Of a stretch of DNA of 34,009 nt, positions 1 through 7,906 are shown piece by piece. Numbering within the stretch: position 1 is the first letter of the stretch; each line of letters starts with the position of its first letter. The DNA lies in assembly GCA_902770845.1 (NCBI GenBank), contig CACXUV010000027.1, positions 1-34,009 on the forward strand, in the 5' to 3' direction. Both the position numbers and the translations under genes were made by a program. The notes below the pieces were generated by a model, which had not been told where the DNA came from, did not search any database, and saw nothing but the letters and a program-made list of their open reading frames with translations. Origin of the DNA: an uncultured Prevotellaceae bacterium. Its GTDB lineage: Bacteria; Bacteroidota; Bacteroidia; Bacteroidales; Bacteroidaceae.

Positions 1-337
1 ATTAACCGTACAGGTCGAAAATATTTTTGGTTTTTCCATGTTTTTATTTGTTTTTCCCTGTTTTTTCAGGCGACGCTTCGCGTTATAACCAGAATTATTC
101 TCATTCGTTTCAAAATAATCATAACAAGTTGTTTTTCATTAAGTAGTTAATCAAAATTAGTTGATATGAAGCAATGCTTTAGAAAAACAAGGAAAACAAA
201 ATAACTGTTTTTATTTGTATTTTGTGTTTTTATTTGTTTTTCTAAAAACCTCAATCAGATCGTGTAAATTATTGTTGCATGGTTACTTAATTTCTGTCCC
301 CACAACGACGCCGAATGGTTAATTTCTCTGAAAACCA
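1..337. other. AT-rich non-coding lead region
   Basis: No convincing coding frame was seen here. The stretch is dominated by runs of T and A with repeated TTTTTATTTG-like words near 41-55, 208-217 and 229-240. It also holds a GC-rich word (GCGACGCTTCGCGTTATAA, about 70-88) that resembles the 23-bp direct repeats at 31585-31630. It probably contains the end of an upstream transcription unit outside the window and the region in front of the tsaB promoter. Confidence 0.6.
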
Positions 338-368
338 TTGGCCGCATACAGAAAAATGCGTATCTTTG
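338..368 (+). promoter_or_regulatory. Bacteroidetes-type promoter of the tsaB operon
   Basis: A TTG at 338-340 is followed after 20 bases by TATCTTTG at 361-368. This matches the Bacteroidetes primary sigma-factor consensus (TTTG/TTG near -33, about 19-21 bases, TAnnTTTG near -7). Transcription would start around 373-377, leaving a short leader before the ATG at 398. Confidence 0.75.
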
Positions 369-397
369 CACCTTAATTATATAATATCACAGAACAA

Positions 398-1150
398 ATG
401 TCTTGCATTTTACATATCGACACCAGCACCACCGTGTGCTCAGTGGCCGTGAGCGACGATTCTCAGGTGATTTATCACGAGGAAGAGCGCACCGGCGAAA
501 AGGGCAGTGCCGCTGAGAAGCTGGGCACCATGGTAGACGAGGCCATGTCGTTCACCGACAGCCACGCCATTCCCTTCGACGCCGTGGCCGTGAGCTGCGG
601 CCCTGGCAGCTATACGGGCCTGCGCATCGGTGTGTCGATGGCCAAGGGCCTGTGCTTTGGGCGCGACCTGAAGCTCGTGGCCGTGCCCACGCTCGAACTG
701 CTGTGCGTGCCCGTGCTGCTGCGCGAGCAGCTGGAAGCAAAGCGCTTTGCCCCCCAGCCCGCCACGCTCAGCACCCAGCTGCCCGACGACGCCCTGCTCT
801 GCCCCATGCTCGACGCCCGCCGCATGGAGGTCTATGCCGGCATCTACGACCGCAGCCTGCGCCCCGTGCGCCCCGTACAGGCCGACGTGGTCGATGCCAG
901 CACCTACCGCGAGTGGCTCGACCAGCACCCCATGTTCTTCTTCGGCAACGGAGCCGCCAAGTGCATGGAGGCCATAGCCCACCCCAACGCCTTCCTCATC
1001 GAAGGCATCGAGCCGCTGGCCCGCTGGATGCAGCCACTGGCCGAGCGGCGACTGCTCAACGGGCAGACCGAGGACGTGGCCTACTTCGAGCCTTTCTATC
1101 TGAAGGACTACGTGGCCAAGGCGTCGAAAGACTTGCTGCACGTGAAATGA
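398..1150 (+). CDS. tsaB: tRNA threonylcarbamoyladenosine biosynthesis protein TsaB
   Basis: TsaB (YeaZ) is the non-catalytic ASKHA-fold partner of TsaD in the complex that places threonylcarbamoyl on A37 of ANN-decoding tRNAs. The 250-residue length fits the family. The N-terminus has the expected HIDTSTTVCSVAV strand, and the family signature SCGPGSYTGLRIGVSMAKG lies at about residues 66-84. The C-terminal PFYLKDYVAK resembles the usual TsaB ending. The ATG follows a TAnnTTTG promoter by about 30 bases, so it is the natural start. It is the first gene of a plus-strand housekeeping operon, with the DUF4290 gene 54 bases downstream. Confidence 0.95.
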   Translation: MSCILHIDTSTTVCSVAVSDDSQVIYHEEERTGEKGSAAEKLGTMVDEAMSFTDSHAIPFDAVAVSCGPGSYTGLRIGVSMAKGLCFGRDLKLVAVPTLELLCVPVLLREQLEAKRFAPQPATLSTQLPDDALLCPMLDARRMEVYAGIYDRSLRPVRPVQADVVDASTYREWLDQHPMFFFGNGAAKCMEAIAHPNAFLIEGIEPLARWMQPLAERRLLNGQTEDVAYFEPFYLKDYVAKASKDLLHVK

Positions 1151-1204
1151 CACACATGCTGTGATTCGTAACATCATCGTTAATCGTAAACATATCTTTT
1201 CAAG

Positions 1205-1807
1205 GTGAACATACAAGGTTTAGACTACAACACCCAGCGCGAAATGCTGCAAATGCCGGAATATGGCAGGGAAATTCAGAAAATGGTGGACCACGCCGTG
1301 ACGCTTGCTTCGCGCCAGGAACGACTGCGCTGCGCCAAGACCATCGTGAAGCAGATGGAGAACAAGGTGCCGCAGATTCGCGAGAATGCCAACTACGAGC
1401 AAACACTCTGGGACCACCTGTACCTCATGAGCCACAAGCAGCTCGACATTGACTGGCCCTGCGACGTGTCGGGGGCCGAAACCATTCACACCAAGCCACA
1501 ACCCATGGCGCTGCCGCAGACCAGCATACGCCTGCGCCACTACGGCCGACTGGTGGAAGAACTGCTCGACAAGCTGAAGAACATGCCGCAGGGCAAGGAG
1601 CGCGACGAGCTGACACGGCTGACGGCCAACCAGATGAAGCGCGACCTGATGCAGTGGGGACACGGTTCGGCCGACGACGAGAAGGTGGCCGACGACATGG
1701 CCCGGCTGACCGACGGCGCCATTCAGCTGGACCTGAGCTACTTCCGCTTTGAGCGTATGGCCCCGGCCAACGAGCCCGTGAAGCGTAACAACAAGAAAAG
1801 AAAGTAG
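1205..1807 (+). CDS. DUF4290 domain-containing protein
   Basis: This is a 200-residue soluble protein of the Bacteroidetes-restricted DUF4290 family, whose function is unknown. The start used is GTG at 1205, which gives MNIQGLDYNTQREMLQMPEYGREIQKMV, the usual beginning of the family, and no better in-frame ATG is present. The protein is rich in charged residues, with predicted helices and no signal peptide. The C-terminus is very basic (KRNNKKRK). The stop codon TAG directly abuts the ATG of murA, which points to translational coupling. The DUF4290-murA-rimM order is, from memory, conserved in Bacteroidales and suggests a cell-envelope or growth role, but nothing in the sequence shows a reaction. 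Confidence 0.88.
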   Translation: MNIQGLDYNTQREMLQMPEYGREIQKMVDHAVTLASRQERLRCAKTIVKQMENKVPQIRENANYEQTLWDHLYLMSHKQLDIDWPCDVSGAETIHTKPQPMALPQTSIRLRHYGRLVEELLDKLKNMPQGKERDELTRLTANQMKRDLMQWGHGSADDEKVADDMARLTDGAIQLDLSYFRFERMAPANEPVKRNNKKRK

Positions 1808-3199
1808 ATGGCATCGTTTATCATCGAAGGCGGACACCCGCTGTCGGGAACCATTCAGCCGCAGGGCGCCAAGAACGAGGCCCTGCAGGTAATCTGTGCC
1901 ACGCTGCTCACCAGCGAGCCCGTGACCATCCAGAACATTCCCGACATTCGCGACGTGAACAACCTCATTGAGCTGCTCAAGGACATGGGCGTGAAGGTGA
2001 CACCCGTCACGGCCTCGCCAACAGCCCAGCCGGCCAGCCCGCTGGTTCTCTCGCGCACCTTCACCTTCCAGGCCGACAACCTCAGACTGGACTATCTGGA
2101 AAGCGACGAGTTTGTCAGGAAGTGTGCCCAGCTGCGCGGCTCGGTGCTCATGATCGGCCCCCTGCTGGCCCGCTTCGGCAAGGCTGTGATCACGCAGCCC
2201 GGCGGCGACAAGATTGGGCGCCGCCGACTGGACACCCACTTCCTGGGCTTTGAGCACCTGGGGGCACGCTTCCACCACGTGGAAGAGCGCAACATCTACG
2301 AGATCGTGGCCCCGGCCACCACGGCACGCAAGGCTGCACAGCTGGCGGCCAACAGCCTGAAGGGCACCTACATGCTGCTCGACGAGGCCAGCGTCACCGG
2401 CACGGCCAACATCGTGATGGCAGCTGTGCTGGCCAAGGGCACCACCACTATATATAATGCAGCCTGCGAACCCTACGTGCAGCAGCTGTGCCACCTGCTC
2501 AACGCCATGGGCGCCCGCATATCGGGCATTGCCTCCAACCTGCTCACCATCGTGGGCACAGACCACCTGCACGGGGCCAGCCACCGCATACTGCCCGACA
2601 TGATCGAGGTGGGCTCGTTCATCGGCATGGCAGCCATCTGCGGCGACGGCATCCGCATCAAGGATGCGTCGGTGAAGAATCTGGGCATCATTCCCGATGC
2701 CTTCCGCCGACTGGGCGTGAGAATCAAGGTGGAGGGCGACGACCTGGTCATTCCCCACCAGCGCCACTACGAAATTCAGTCGTTCATCGACGGCACCATC
2801 ATGACCCTGGCCGATGCCCCCTGGCCGGGCCTCACGCCCGACCTGATCTCGGTGCTCATCACCGTGGCCACGCAGGCCCGTGGGTCGGTGCTGTTCCACC
2901 AGAAGATGTTCGAGAGCCGCCTGTTCTTCGTCGACAAGCTCATCGACATGGGCGCACAAATCATTCTGTGCGACCCCCACCGCGCCGTGGTCGTGGGCCA
3001 CGACCGCAAGATTCAGCTCAGAGCCCAGCGCATGTCGAGCCCCGACATTCGTGCCGGCATAGCCCTGCTCATCGCGGCCATGAGCGCTGGCGGCCAGAGC
3101 CGCATCGACAACATTGAGCAGATTGACCGTGGCTACGAGAACATTGAGAACCGACTGAACGCACTGGGCGCAAGAATCACCCGTCTCGGTCCGCAGTAA
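1808..3199 (+). CDS. murA: UDP-N-acetylglucosamine 1-carboxyvinyltransferase MurA
   Basis: MurA transfers enolpyruvate from PEP to UDP-GlcNAc, the first committed step of peptidoglycan synthesis in the cytoplasm. The PQGAKNEAL segment with the catalytic Lys-Asn pair is near residue 20, and the inside-out alpha/beta repeats run along the whole length. The loop that normally reads PGGC reads PGGD here, so the nucleophilic Cys (Cys115 in E. coli) is Asp134. In other bacteria such as Mycobacterium and Chlamydia this exchange is associated with natural fosfomycin insensitivity. At 463 residues it is somewhat longer than most family members, through apparent insertions near residues 64-78 (TPVTASPTAQPAS) and 170-177 (TTARKAAQ). 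The start is fixed by the abutting upstream stop. Confidence 0.95.
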   Translation: MASFIIEGGHPLSGTIQPQGAKNEALQVICATLLTSEPVTIQNIPDIRDVNNLIELLKDMGVKVTPVTASPTAQPASPLVLSRTFTFQADNLRLDYLESDEFVRKCAQLRGSVLMIGPLLARFGKAVITQPGGDKIGRRRLDTHFLGFEHLGARFHHVEERNIYEIVAPATTARKAAQLAANSLKGTYMLLDEASVTGTANIVMAAVLAKGTTTIYNAACEPYVQQLCHLLNAMGARISGIASNLLTIVGTDHLHGASHRILPDMIEVGSFIGMAAICGDGIRIKDASVKNLGIIPDAFRRLGVRIKVEGDDLVIPHQRHYEIQSFIDGTIMTLADAPWPGLTPDLISVLITVATQARGSVLFHQKMFESRLFFVDKLIDMGAQIILCDPHRAVVVGHDRKIQLRAQRMSSPDIRAGIALLIAAMSAGGQSRIDNIEQIDRGYENIENRLNALGARITRLGPQ

Positions 3200-3245
3200 G
3201 CCCCACGGGCCCACGCAACATTCCCCTAAACACCCCATCACCCCC

Positions 3246-3752
3246 ATGATCAAAGCAAGCGATGTCTACAAAATAGGCCGCCTGGGCAAGGCCCACGGCG
3301 TGAAAGGCGAAGTGTCGTTCCAGTTCGACGACGACGTGTTCGACCGCGTCGATGCCGACTACCTGGTGCTCTGCGTCGACGGCATCCTGGTGCCTTTCTT
3401 CATGGAGGAATACCGCTTTCGCAGCGACAGCGTGGCACTGGTGAAGTTCTGCGACGTCGACACGCAGGAACGGGCACGCGAACTGACCAACTGCGACGTG
3501 TTCTTCCCCCGTGCGCTCACCGACGACGACGCCCCCGCCACCCTGCAATCGCTCGTGGGCTTCGAGCTGGTCGACGCCAAGACAGCCCGCCGCATAGGCA
3601 CCATTGCCAGCATCGACGACACCACCGCCAACTGGCTCTTCGAACTGCAGGACGGCACGCTCGTGCCTGCACACGACGAGCTCATCACCAACATTGATCA
3701 AACGAAGAAACAAATCACGGTAGACCTGCCCGCAGGTCTGCTCGAACTGTAA
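3246..3752 (+). CDS. rimM: Ribosome maturation factor RimM
   Basis: RimM binds S19 and helps maturation of the 30S subunit head. The 168-residue protein begins with the N-terminal RimM barrel motif (YKIGRLGKAHGVKGEVSF). It then has a C-terminal PRC-barrel-like half containing LVGFELVDAKTARRIGTI and LVPAHDELITNIDQTKKQITVDLPAGLLEL, which closely fits the usual RimM ending. It lies 46 bases after murA and its stop is only two bases before the dxr start, so it is co-transcribed. Confidence 0.95.
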   Translation: MIKASDVYKIGRLGKAHGVKGEVSFQFDDDVFDRVDADYLVLCVDGILVPFFMEEYRFRSDSVALVKFCDVDTQERARELTNCDVFFPRALTDDDAPATLQSLVGFELVDAKTARRIGTIASIDDTTANWLFELQDGTLVPAHDELITNIDQTKKQITVDLPAGLLEL

Positions 3753-3754
3753 CA

Positions 3755-4909
3755 ATGAAAAAACAAATTGCAATATTAGGCTCCACCGGAAGCATTGGCA
3801 CACAGGCACTGCAAGTCATCGAGGAACACAGCGACCTGTACGAGGTCTACTGCCTCACAGCCAACAACCGCGTGGAACTGCTGGCACAGCAGGCCCACCG
3901 GTTTCGTCCGGCAGCCGTGGTCATTGCCAACGAACAGCGCTACGACGAGCTGAAGGCGCTGATGAACGACCTGCCCGACGTGAAGATTTATGCCGGAGCC
4001 AAGGCACTCGACGAAATCGTGGAGGCCGGTCCCATCGACATGGTGCTCACGGCCATGGTGGGCTTTGCCGGACTGTCGCCCACCATTCATGCCATCAAGG
4101 CCCACAAGACCATCTGCCTGGCCAACAAGGAGACACTGGTGGTGGCAGGCGAACTCATCTGCCGCCTGGCCGTGGAGAACCACGCCGCCATTCTGCCCGT
4201 CGACAGCGAGCATTCGGCCATCTTCCAGTCGCTCGTGGGCGAAGACCAGAACCCCATCGACAAGATTCTGCTCACGGCCAGCGGCGGCCCCTTTCGCACC
4301 AAGAGCATGGAAGAGATTGCCCACGTGACCAAGGCCGACGCACTGCGACACCCCACATGGGACATGGGCGCCAAGATCACCATCGACTCGGCGTCGATGA
4401 TGAACAAGGGTTTCGAGGTGATCGAGGCCAAGTGGCTCTTCGGCGTGGAGGCCAGCCAGATTCAGGTGCTGGTGCATCCGCAAAGCATCGTCCACTCGGC
4501 CGTGCAGTTCCAGGACGGCAGCGTGAAGGCCCAGCTGGGCGTGCCCGACATGCGCCTGCCCATACAGTATGCCTTCTCCTTCCCACACCGACTGCCACTG
4601 AGCGGCGAAAGGCTGAATCTCTTCAGCACGCAGAAGCTGGAGTTCTTCGAGCCCGACCTGAAGAAATTCCGCTGTCTGGCCATGGCCTACGAGGCGCTGG
4701 CACAGGGCGGCAACATGCCCTGCATCGTGAATGCAGCCAACGAGGTGGTGAACCGCGCCTTCCTGGAAGACCGGTGCCGGTTCCTGCAAATGGGCGACGT
4801 GATTGCCGAGACCATGCAGCGCGCCACCTTCGTGAAGCAGCCCACACTGGAAGACTACATGCAAAGCGACGCCGAAGCACGGCGGATAGCGGCTGGCTTG
4901 CTGGCGTGA
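3755..4909 (+). CDS. dxr: 1-deoxy-D-xylulose 5-phosphate reductoisomerase
   Basis: Dxr (IspC) converts DXP to MEP using NADPH in the non-mevalonate isoprenoid pathway. The N-terminal Rossmann motif ILGSTGSIGTQALQVI is at residues 7-22. The central region has the LANKETLVVAGEL, PVDSEHSAIFQ and TASGGPFR motifs and the metal- and substrate-binding TIDSASMMNKGFEVIEA segment. The C-terminal helical domain has NAANEVVNRAFL. Length 384 is normal for the family. The ATG begins two bases after the rimM stop. The gene is followed by a tandem-repeat spacer before rseP. Confidence 0.97.
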   Translation: MKKQIAILGSTGSIGTQALQVIEEHSDLYEVYCLTANNRVELLAQQAHRFRPAAVVIANEQRYDELKALMNDLPDVKIYAGAKALDEIVEAGPIDMVLTAMVGFAGLSPTIHAIKAHKTICLANKETLVVAGELICRLAVENHAAILPVDSEHSAIFQSLVGEDQNPIDKILLTASGGPFRTKSMEEIAHVTKADALRHPTWDMGAKITIDSASMMNKGFEVIEAKWLFGVEASQIQVLVHPQSIVHSAVQFQDGSVKAQLGVPDMRLPIQYAFSFPHRLPLSGERLNLFSTQKLEFFEPDLKKFRCLAMAYEALAQGGNMPCIVNAANEVVNRAFLEDRCRFLQMGDVIAETMQRATFVKQPTLEDYMQSDAEARRIAAGLLA

Positions 4910-4942
4910 TGCTGCCGGCGGAATGCCGGAATGCCGCTGGCG

Positions 4943-5085
4943 GAATCCCGAAATCCCGAAATCCCGAAATCCCGAAATCCCGAAATCCCGGAATCACGGA
5001 ATCCCGGAATCACGGAATGCCGGAATCCCACCAGCCGGAATCCCGAAAAAATAATCCCGAAAAAATAATCCCGAAAAAAATCAAT
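4943..5085 (+). repeat. Tandem octamer repeats in the dxr-rseP spacer
   Basis: Units of eight bases of the form (A/G)AATCCCG or GAATCACG run nearly without interruption from about 4943 to 5037. Two or three copies of a longer AATAATCCCGAAAA unit follow up to the rseP start. The array fills most of the gap between two operon genes. A related array lies at 32983-33118 in front of the ACT-domain gene. The open frame that runs through the repeat is a by-product of its composition and is not called as a gene. Confidence 0.85.
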
Positions 5086-5090
5086 AAAAA

Positions 5091-6420
5091 ATGGAAGTTT
5101 TTCTCATTAGAGTACTACAATTCATGCTCGCCATCTCGCTGCTGGTGCTCCTGCACGAGGGCGGACACTTCTTCTTTTCAAAGCTCTTCGGCGTGAGAGT
5201 CGAGAAGTTCTACCTGTTCTTCGACCTGGGCATTGGCAAATGGACAGGCAAGCTCTTCAGTTTCAAACCCAGGAAGAGCGACACCGAATATGGCATGGGA
5301 TGGCTGCCACTGGGCGGCTACTGCAAAATTGCCGGAATGATCGACGAGAGCTTCGACACCGAACAAATGAAGCAGCCCGAACAGTCCTGGGAGTTTCGCT
5401 CCAAGCCTGCATGGCAGCGCCTGCTCATCATGATTGGCGGCGTGCTGGTGAATTTCCTGCTGGCCCTGTTCATCTACAGCATGATCCTGTTCCACTGGGG
5501 CGACACCTACATACCCGTGCAGAACATGACCTACGGCATGAAGTTCAATGTCGAGGCACAGGCACTGGGCTTCAAGGACGGTGACATTCTGAAGAGCTTC
5601 GACGGACAGGAGTTCAAGGAGTATGGTGCCGACCTGTTCCGACAGCTGTCCGAGGCCCACGAGGTGACGGTGCTGCGCAATGGCCAGGAAGTGAGCCTGA
5701 GCCTGCCCGGCGACCTGAACCTGCTGGGCATGATCAAGGCCGAACCGCGCTTCGTTGAGCCCCTGCTGCCCATGAGCATCGACAGCATTGCGGCTGGCTC
5801 GCCCGCCGAGAAGGCTGGCATCGTGGCCGGCGACAGGATTCTGAGCATCAACGGGCATGAGGTGGCCAACCACAACGAGTTCATGGCCGAACTGGGACGA
5901 CTGAAAGACATGCTCATGGCTGCCGTCACCACGGAAGACAGCCTCAGGGTGCGCACCGTGCAGCTGGTCGTGGCCCGCAGCAACGAGCAGCAGGACACGC
6001 TGCAGGCTGTGCTGACGCCCGATGTGACGATGGGCTTCTTCAACATGTCGCTGCAAAAATATGAGAAGAAGACCGTTGAGTACGGCTTCTTCGAGAGCTT
6101 CCCCGCAGGCATCAGGTACGGCTGGCACGTGCTGGCTTCCTACGTTGACGACATGAAGTATGTGTTCACCGCCGACGGAGCCAAGTCGCTGGGCGGCTTC
6201 GGAGCCATCGGCTCGCTGTTCCCACCCGTATGGGACTGGTACATGTTCTGGAAAATGACGGGGTGGCCACGTGCTCTTCCTGCTGTATGAGATGATTACG
6301 CGCCGCAAGCCGTCGGAGCAGTTCATGATCCGTGCCGAGTATGTGGGCTTCGGAATCATCATCCTTTTGATGGTTGTAGCCAACCTGAACGACATCTTGC
6401 GCTGGCTGGGCTACATGTAG
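5091..6420 (+). pseudogene. rseP: RIP metalloprotease RseP, disrupted near the C-terminus
   Basis: RseP is a site-2 intramembrane zinc protease that cleaves anti-sigma factors and signal-peptide remnants in the inner membrane. Present are the first transmembrane helix with HEGGH at residues 22-26, a second membrane segment near residues 120-135, and two PDZ-like domains (around ALGFKDGDILKSFDG and SPAEKAGIVAGDRILSING). After FWKMT (about 6257) the frame goes wrong and stops at 6290. The expected ending (GHVLFLLYEMITRRKPSEQF to LGYM, stop at 6420) continues in another frame. About 19 residues that would carry the NxxPxPxLDGG motif, whose Asp is a zinc ligand, are absent, so the net loss is roughly 56 bases. 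If real, the protease is inactive; an assembly error is the main alternative. Confidence 0.85.
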
Positions 6421-6723
6421 TCTCATTTACTATTTAACGATTTACTATTTACGATTTATTTTTCGATTTACGATTTTTTTTCGATTTTACTATTTATTTT
6501 TCGATTTACGATTATTTTTGATTTACGATTTGACGATTTACTATTTACGATTTATTTTTCGATTTTATTATTGTATGATTGCCTTGGTTGAGGGTTGGCA
6601 GAAATAGTAAAATAACTAAATCTGAAATAAATCGTAAATAGTAAATCGTCAAATCGTAAATCGAAAAATAATCGTCAAATCGCAAAATAAACCTAAAGTC
6701 TATAGTCCACAAAAACTCTATAG
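6421..6723. terminator. Long AT-rich inverted repeat between convergent genes
   Basis: This region holds no gene. It is built from repeats of TTTACTATTTACGATT and TTTCGATTTACGATT words. The left arm 6502-6557 and right arm 6625-6682 are reverse complements along about 56 bases, with only two single-base gaps, and are separated by a loop of about 67 bases. Because rseP (plus) and a glycosyltransferase gene (minus) converge here, the most economical role is a bidirectional transcription end. A repeat-element origin is also possible. Confidence 0.75.
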
Positions 6724-7773
6724 TCAATCAGCAAGTTTATTCCCGTGCCGCAGGAAGTGCAATTTGGTCAAGAGTTTGTAATAGTTCTGGCTGAAAGCAT
6801 AGTGGGCCATGTTGTGCCAGTCGAGCCCTGAGCGACAGGGGCGTATGACCACCTGCTGTTTGGGGGCATTGGGGTTGAGCGTGTCGCAGAGTCGGGCCAC
6901 ATACTCAAACATGTTGTAGGGCCCCAGCACCAGCTGTTTCATCTCATTGAGAACAGGCACTGCCGACTCGTAACGCTGCTGTCTGAAAACGACATCGCGA
7001 ATGATGTCGATGGCGGCGTCGGGACGGCTGATGTCGATGGGCACGAAAGAGTCGGCACGGAAATAGTCGGCCAGATTGGTGCAGCCGTGATAGATGGGGA
7101 AGGTGCCAGCCAGGTAGCAGTCGCTGATCTTCTCAGTCCAATAGTAGGGCTCGGAGGAGTTTTCGATGGCAATGTGATACTTGTAGGGGCGCAGCACGTC
7201 CCACTTATCACCAAAGGGACGGAAGCCACGGCCGAACACGTCGACCTGCTCCCCCAGCTGCTCTTTCAGTTTCTCAACAAACTTGATGCGCTGCAGATGG
7301 CCACGGGTGAAGGCTTTGTTGCTGGTGATGACCGACAGCAGGCGGCTCTTGTCGGGGGCAGGGGCAGACTGGCTGAGCGTGTCGTAGTCTTCGGTGAAGA
7401 CGTAGCCTCCCTGCCCATCGGGCTTGTAACCCACAAACCAGGGCAGGATGGCGGGGCCGTAGTGCACGTTGCGGTGATGCAGCTGCTGCTGGCAACTGAC
7501 GACGAGACCGAACTGGTCGACGTAGCGTTGCGGATAGACCAGCACCGAACGGGGCTCGGTGGTGAGCAGGATGGTGTTCTCAGGAGCCACACGGCACGTC
7601 TGCTCCTGGCGCACGCCCTTGCCCTGCACCACCCAGAAGTCGGCTTCGCCCATGGTGTCGTCAAGGCAAAACTCGTAGCGACCATCCTGCGAACGCAGGC
7701 TGTGGCCTGGGGTCTGACGGTGCATGATGGTGGCAAGACCTTCGCGGTAGGGCATGAAACGTACTTTATACAT
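6724..7773 (-). CDS. Glycosyltransferase family 10 (fucosyltransferase-like)
   Basis: GT10 enzymes transfer fucose from GDP-fucose to glycan acceptors (alpha-1,3/1,4 linkage). The C-terminal half carries the characteristic nucleotide-sugar-binding block: YKYHIAIENSSEPYYWTEKI beginning near residue 197, followed by CYLAGTFPIYHG and a stretch resembling the YFP/FIDI region (ADYFRADSFVPIDI). Length 349 fits bacterial members. There is no signal peptide, which is expected for a cytoplasmic glycosyltransferase. It is the last gene of the minus-strand glycan operon, separated from the preceding glycosyltransferase by a 133-base repeat spacer. Whether the donor is GDP-fucose cannot be read from sequence. 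No GDP-fucose synthesis genes are in the window. Confidence 0.85.
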   Translation of the reverse strand: MYKVRFMPYREGLATIMHRQTPGHSLRSQDGRYEFCLDDTMGEADFWVVQGKGVRQEQTCRVAPENTILLTTEPRSVLVYPQRYVDQFGLVVSCQQQLHHRNVHYGPAILPWFVGYKPDGQGGYVFTEDYDTLSQSAPAPDKSRLLSVITSNKAFTRGHLQRIKFVEKLKEQLGEQVDVFGRGFRPFGDKWDVLRPYKYHIAIENSSEPYYWTEKISDCYLAGTFPIYHGCTNLADYFRADSFVPIDISRPDAAIDIIRDVVFRQQRYESAVPVLNEMKQLVLGPYNMFEYVARLCDTLNPNAPKQQVVIRPCRSGLDWHNMAHYAFSQNYYKLLTKLHFLRHGNKLAD

Positions 7774-7785
7774 AATAGCTGGGGG

Positions 7786-7906
7786 TAAGACAGAAGAACG
7801 GGTTTAAGACAGAATAACAGAAGAACGGGGTTTAAGACAGAATAACAGAAGAACAATTTTATGACAGAATGACAGAATAACAGAAGAACAGATGAAGACA
7901 GATGAA
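7786..7906 (-). repeat. Direct repeats between two glycosyltransferase genes
   Basis: On the plus strand, units reading AAGACAGAATAACAGAAGAAC followed by GGG(G)TTT recur at about 25-27 bases. There are three full or near-full copies plus partial copies (GACAGAATGACAGAATAACAG) toward 7900. No gene is present. As with the arrays before rseP and the ACT gene, the repeats sit in the space just upstream of a downstream operon gene. Confidence 0.8.

Noticed and set aside
1220-3253. 677-codon open frame on the minus strand across DUF4290 and murA
   Set aside because: It overlaps two well-recognised genes and has a His/Gly/Val-rich composition typical of antisense frames.
4357-5196. 279-codon plus-strand frame across dxr, the repeat and rseP
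   Set aside because: It is out of frame with two confident genes, and part of it is translated octamer repeat.
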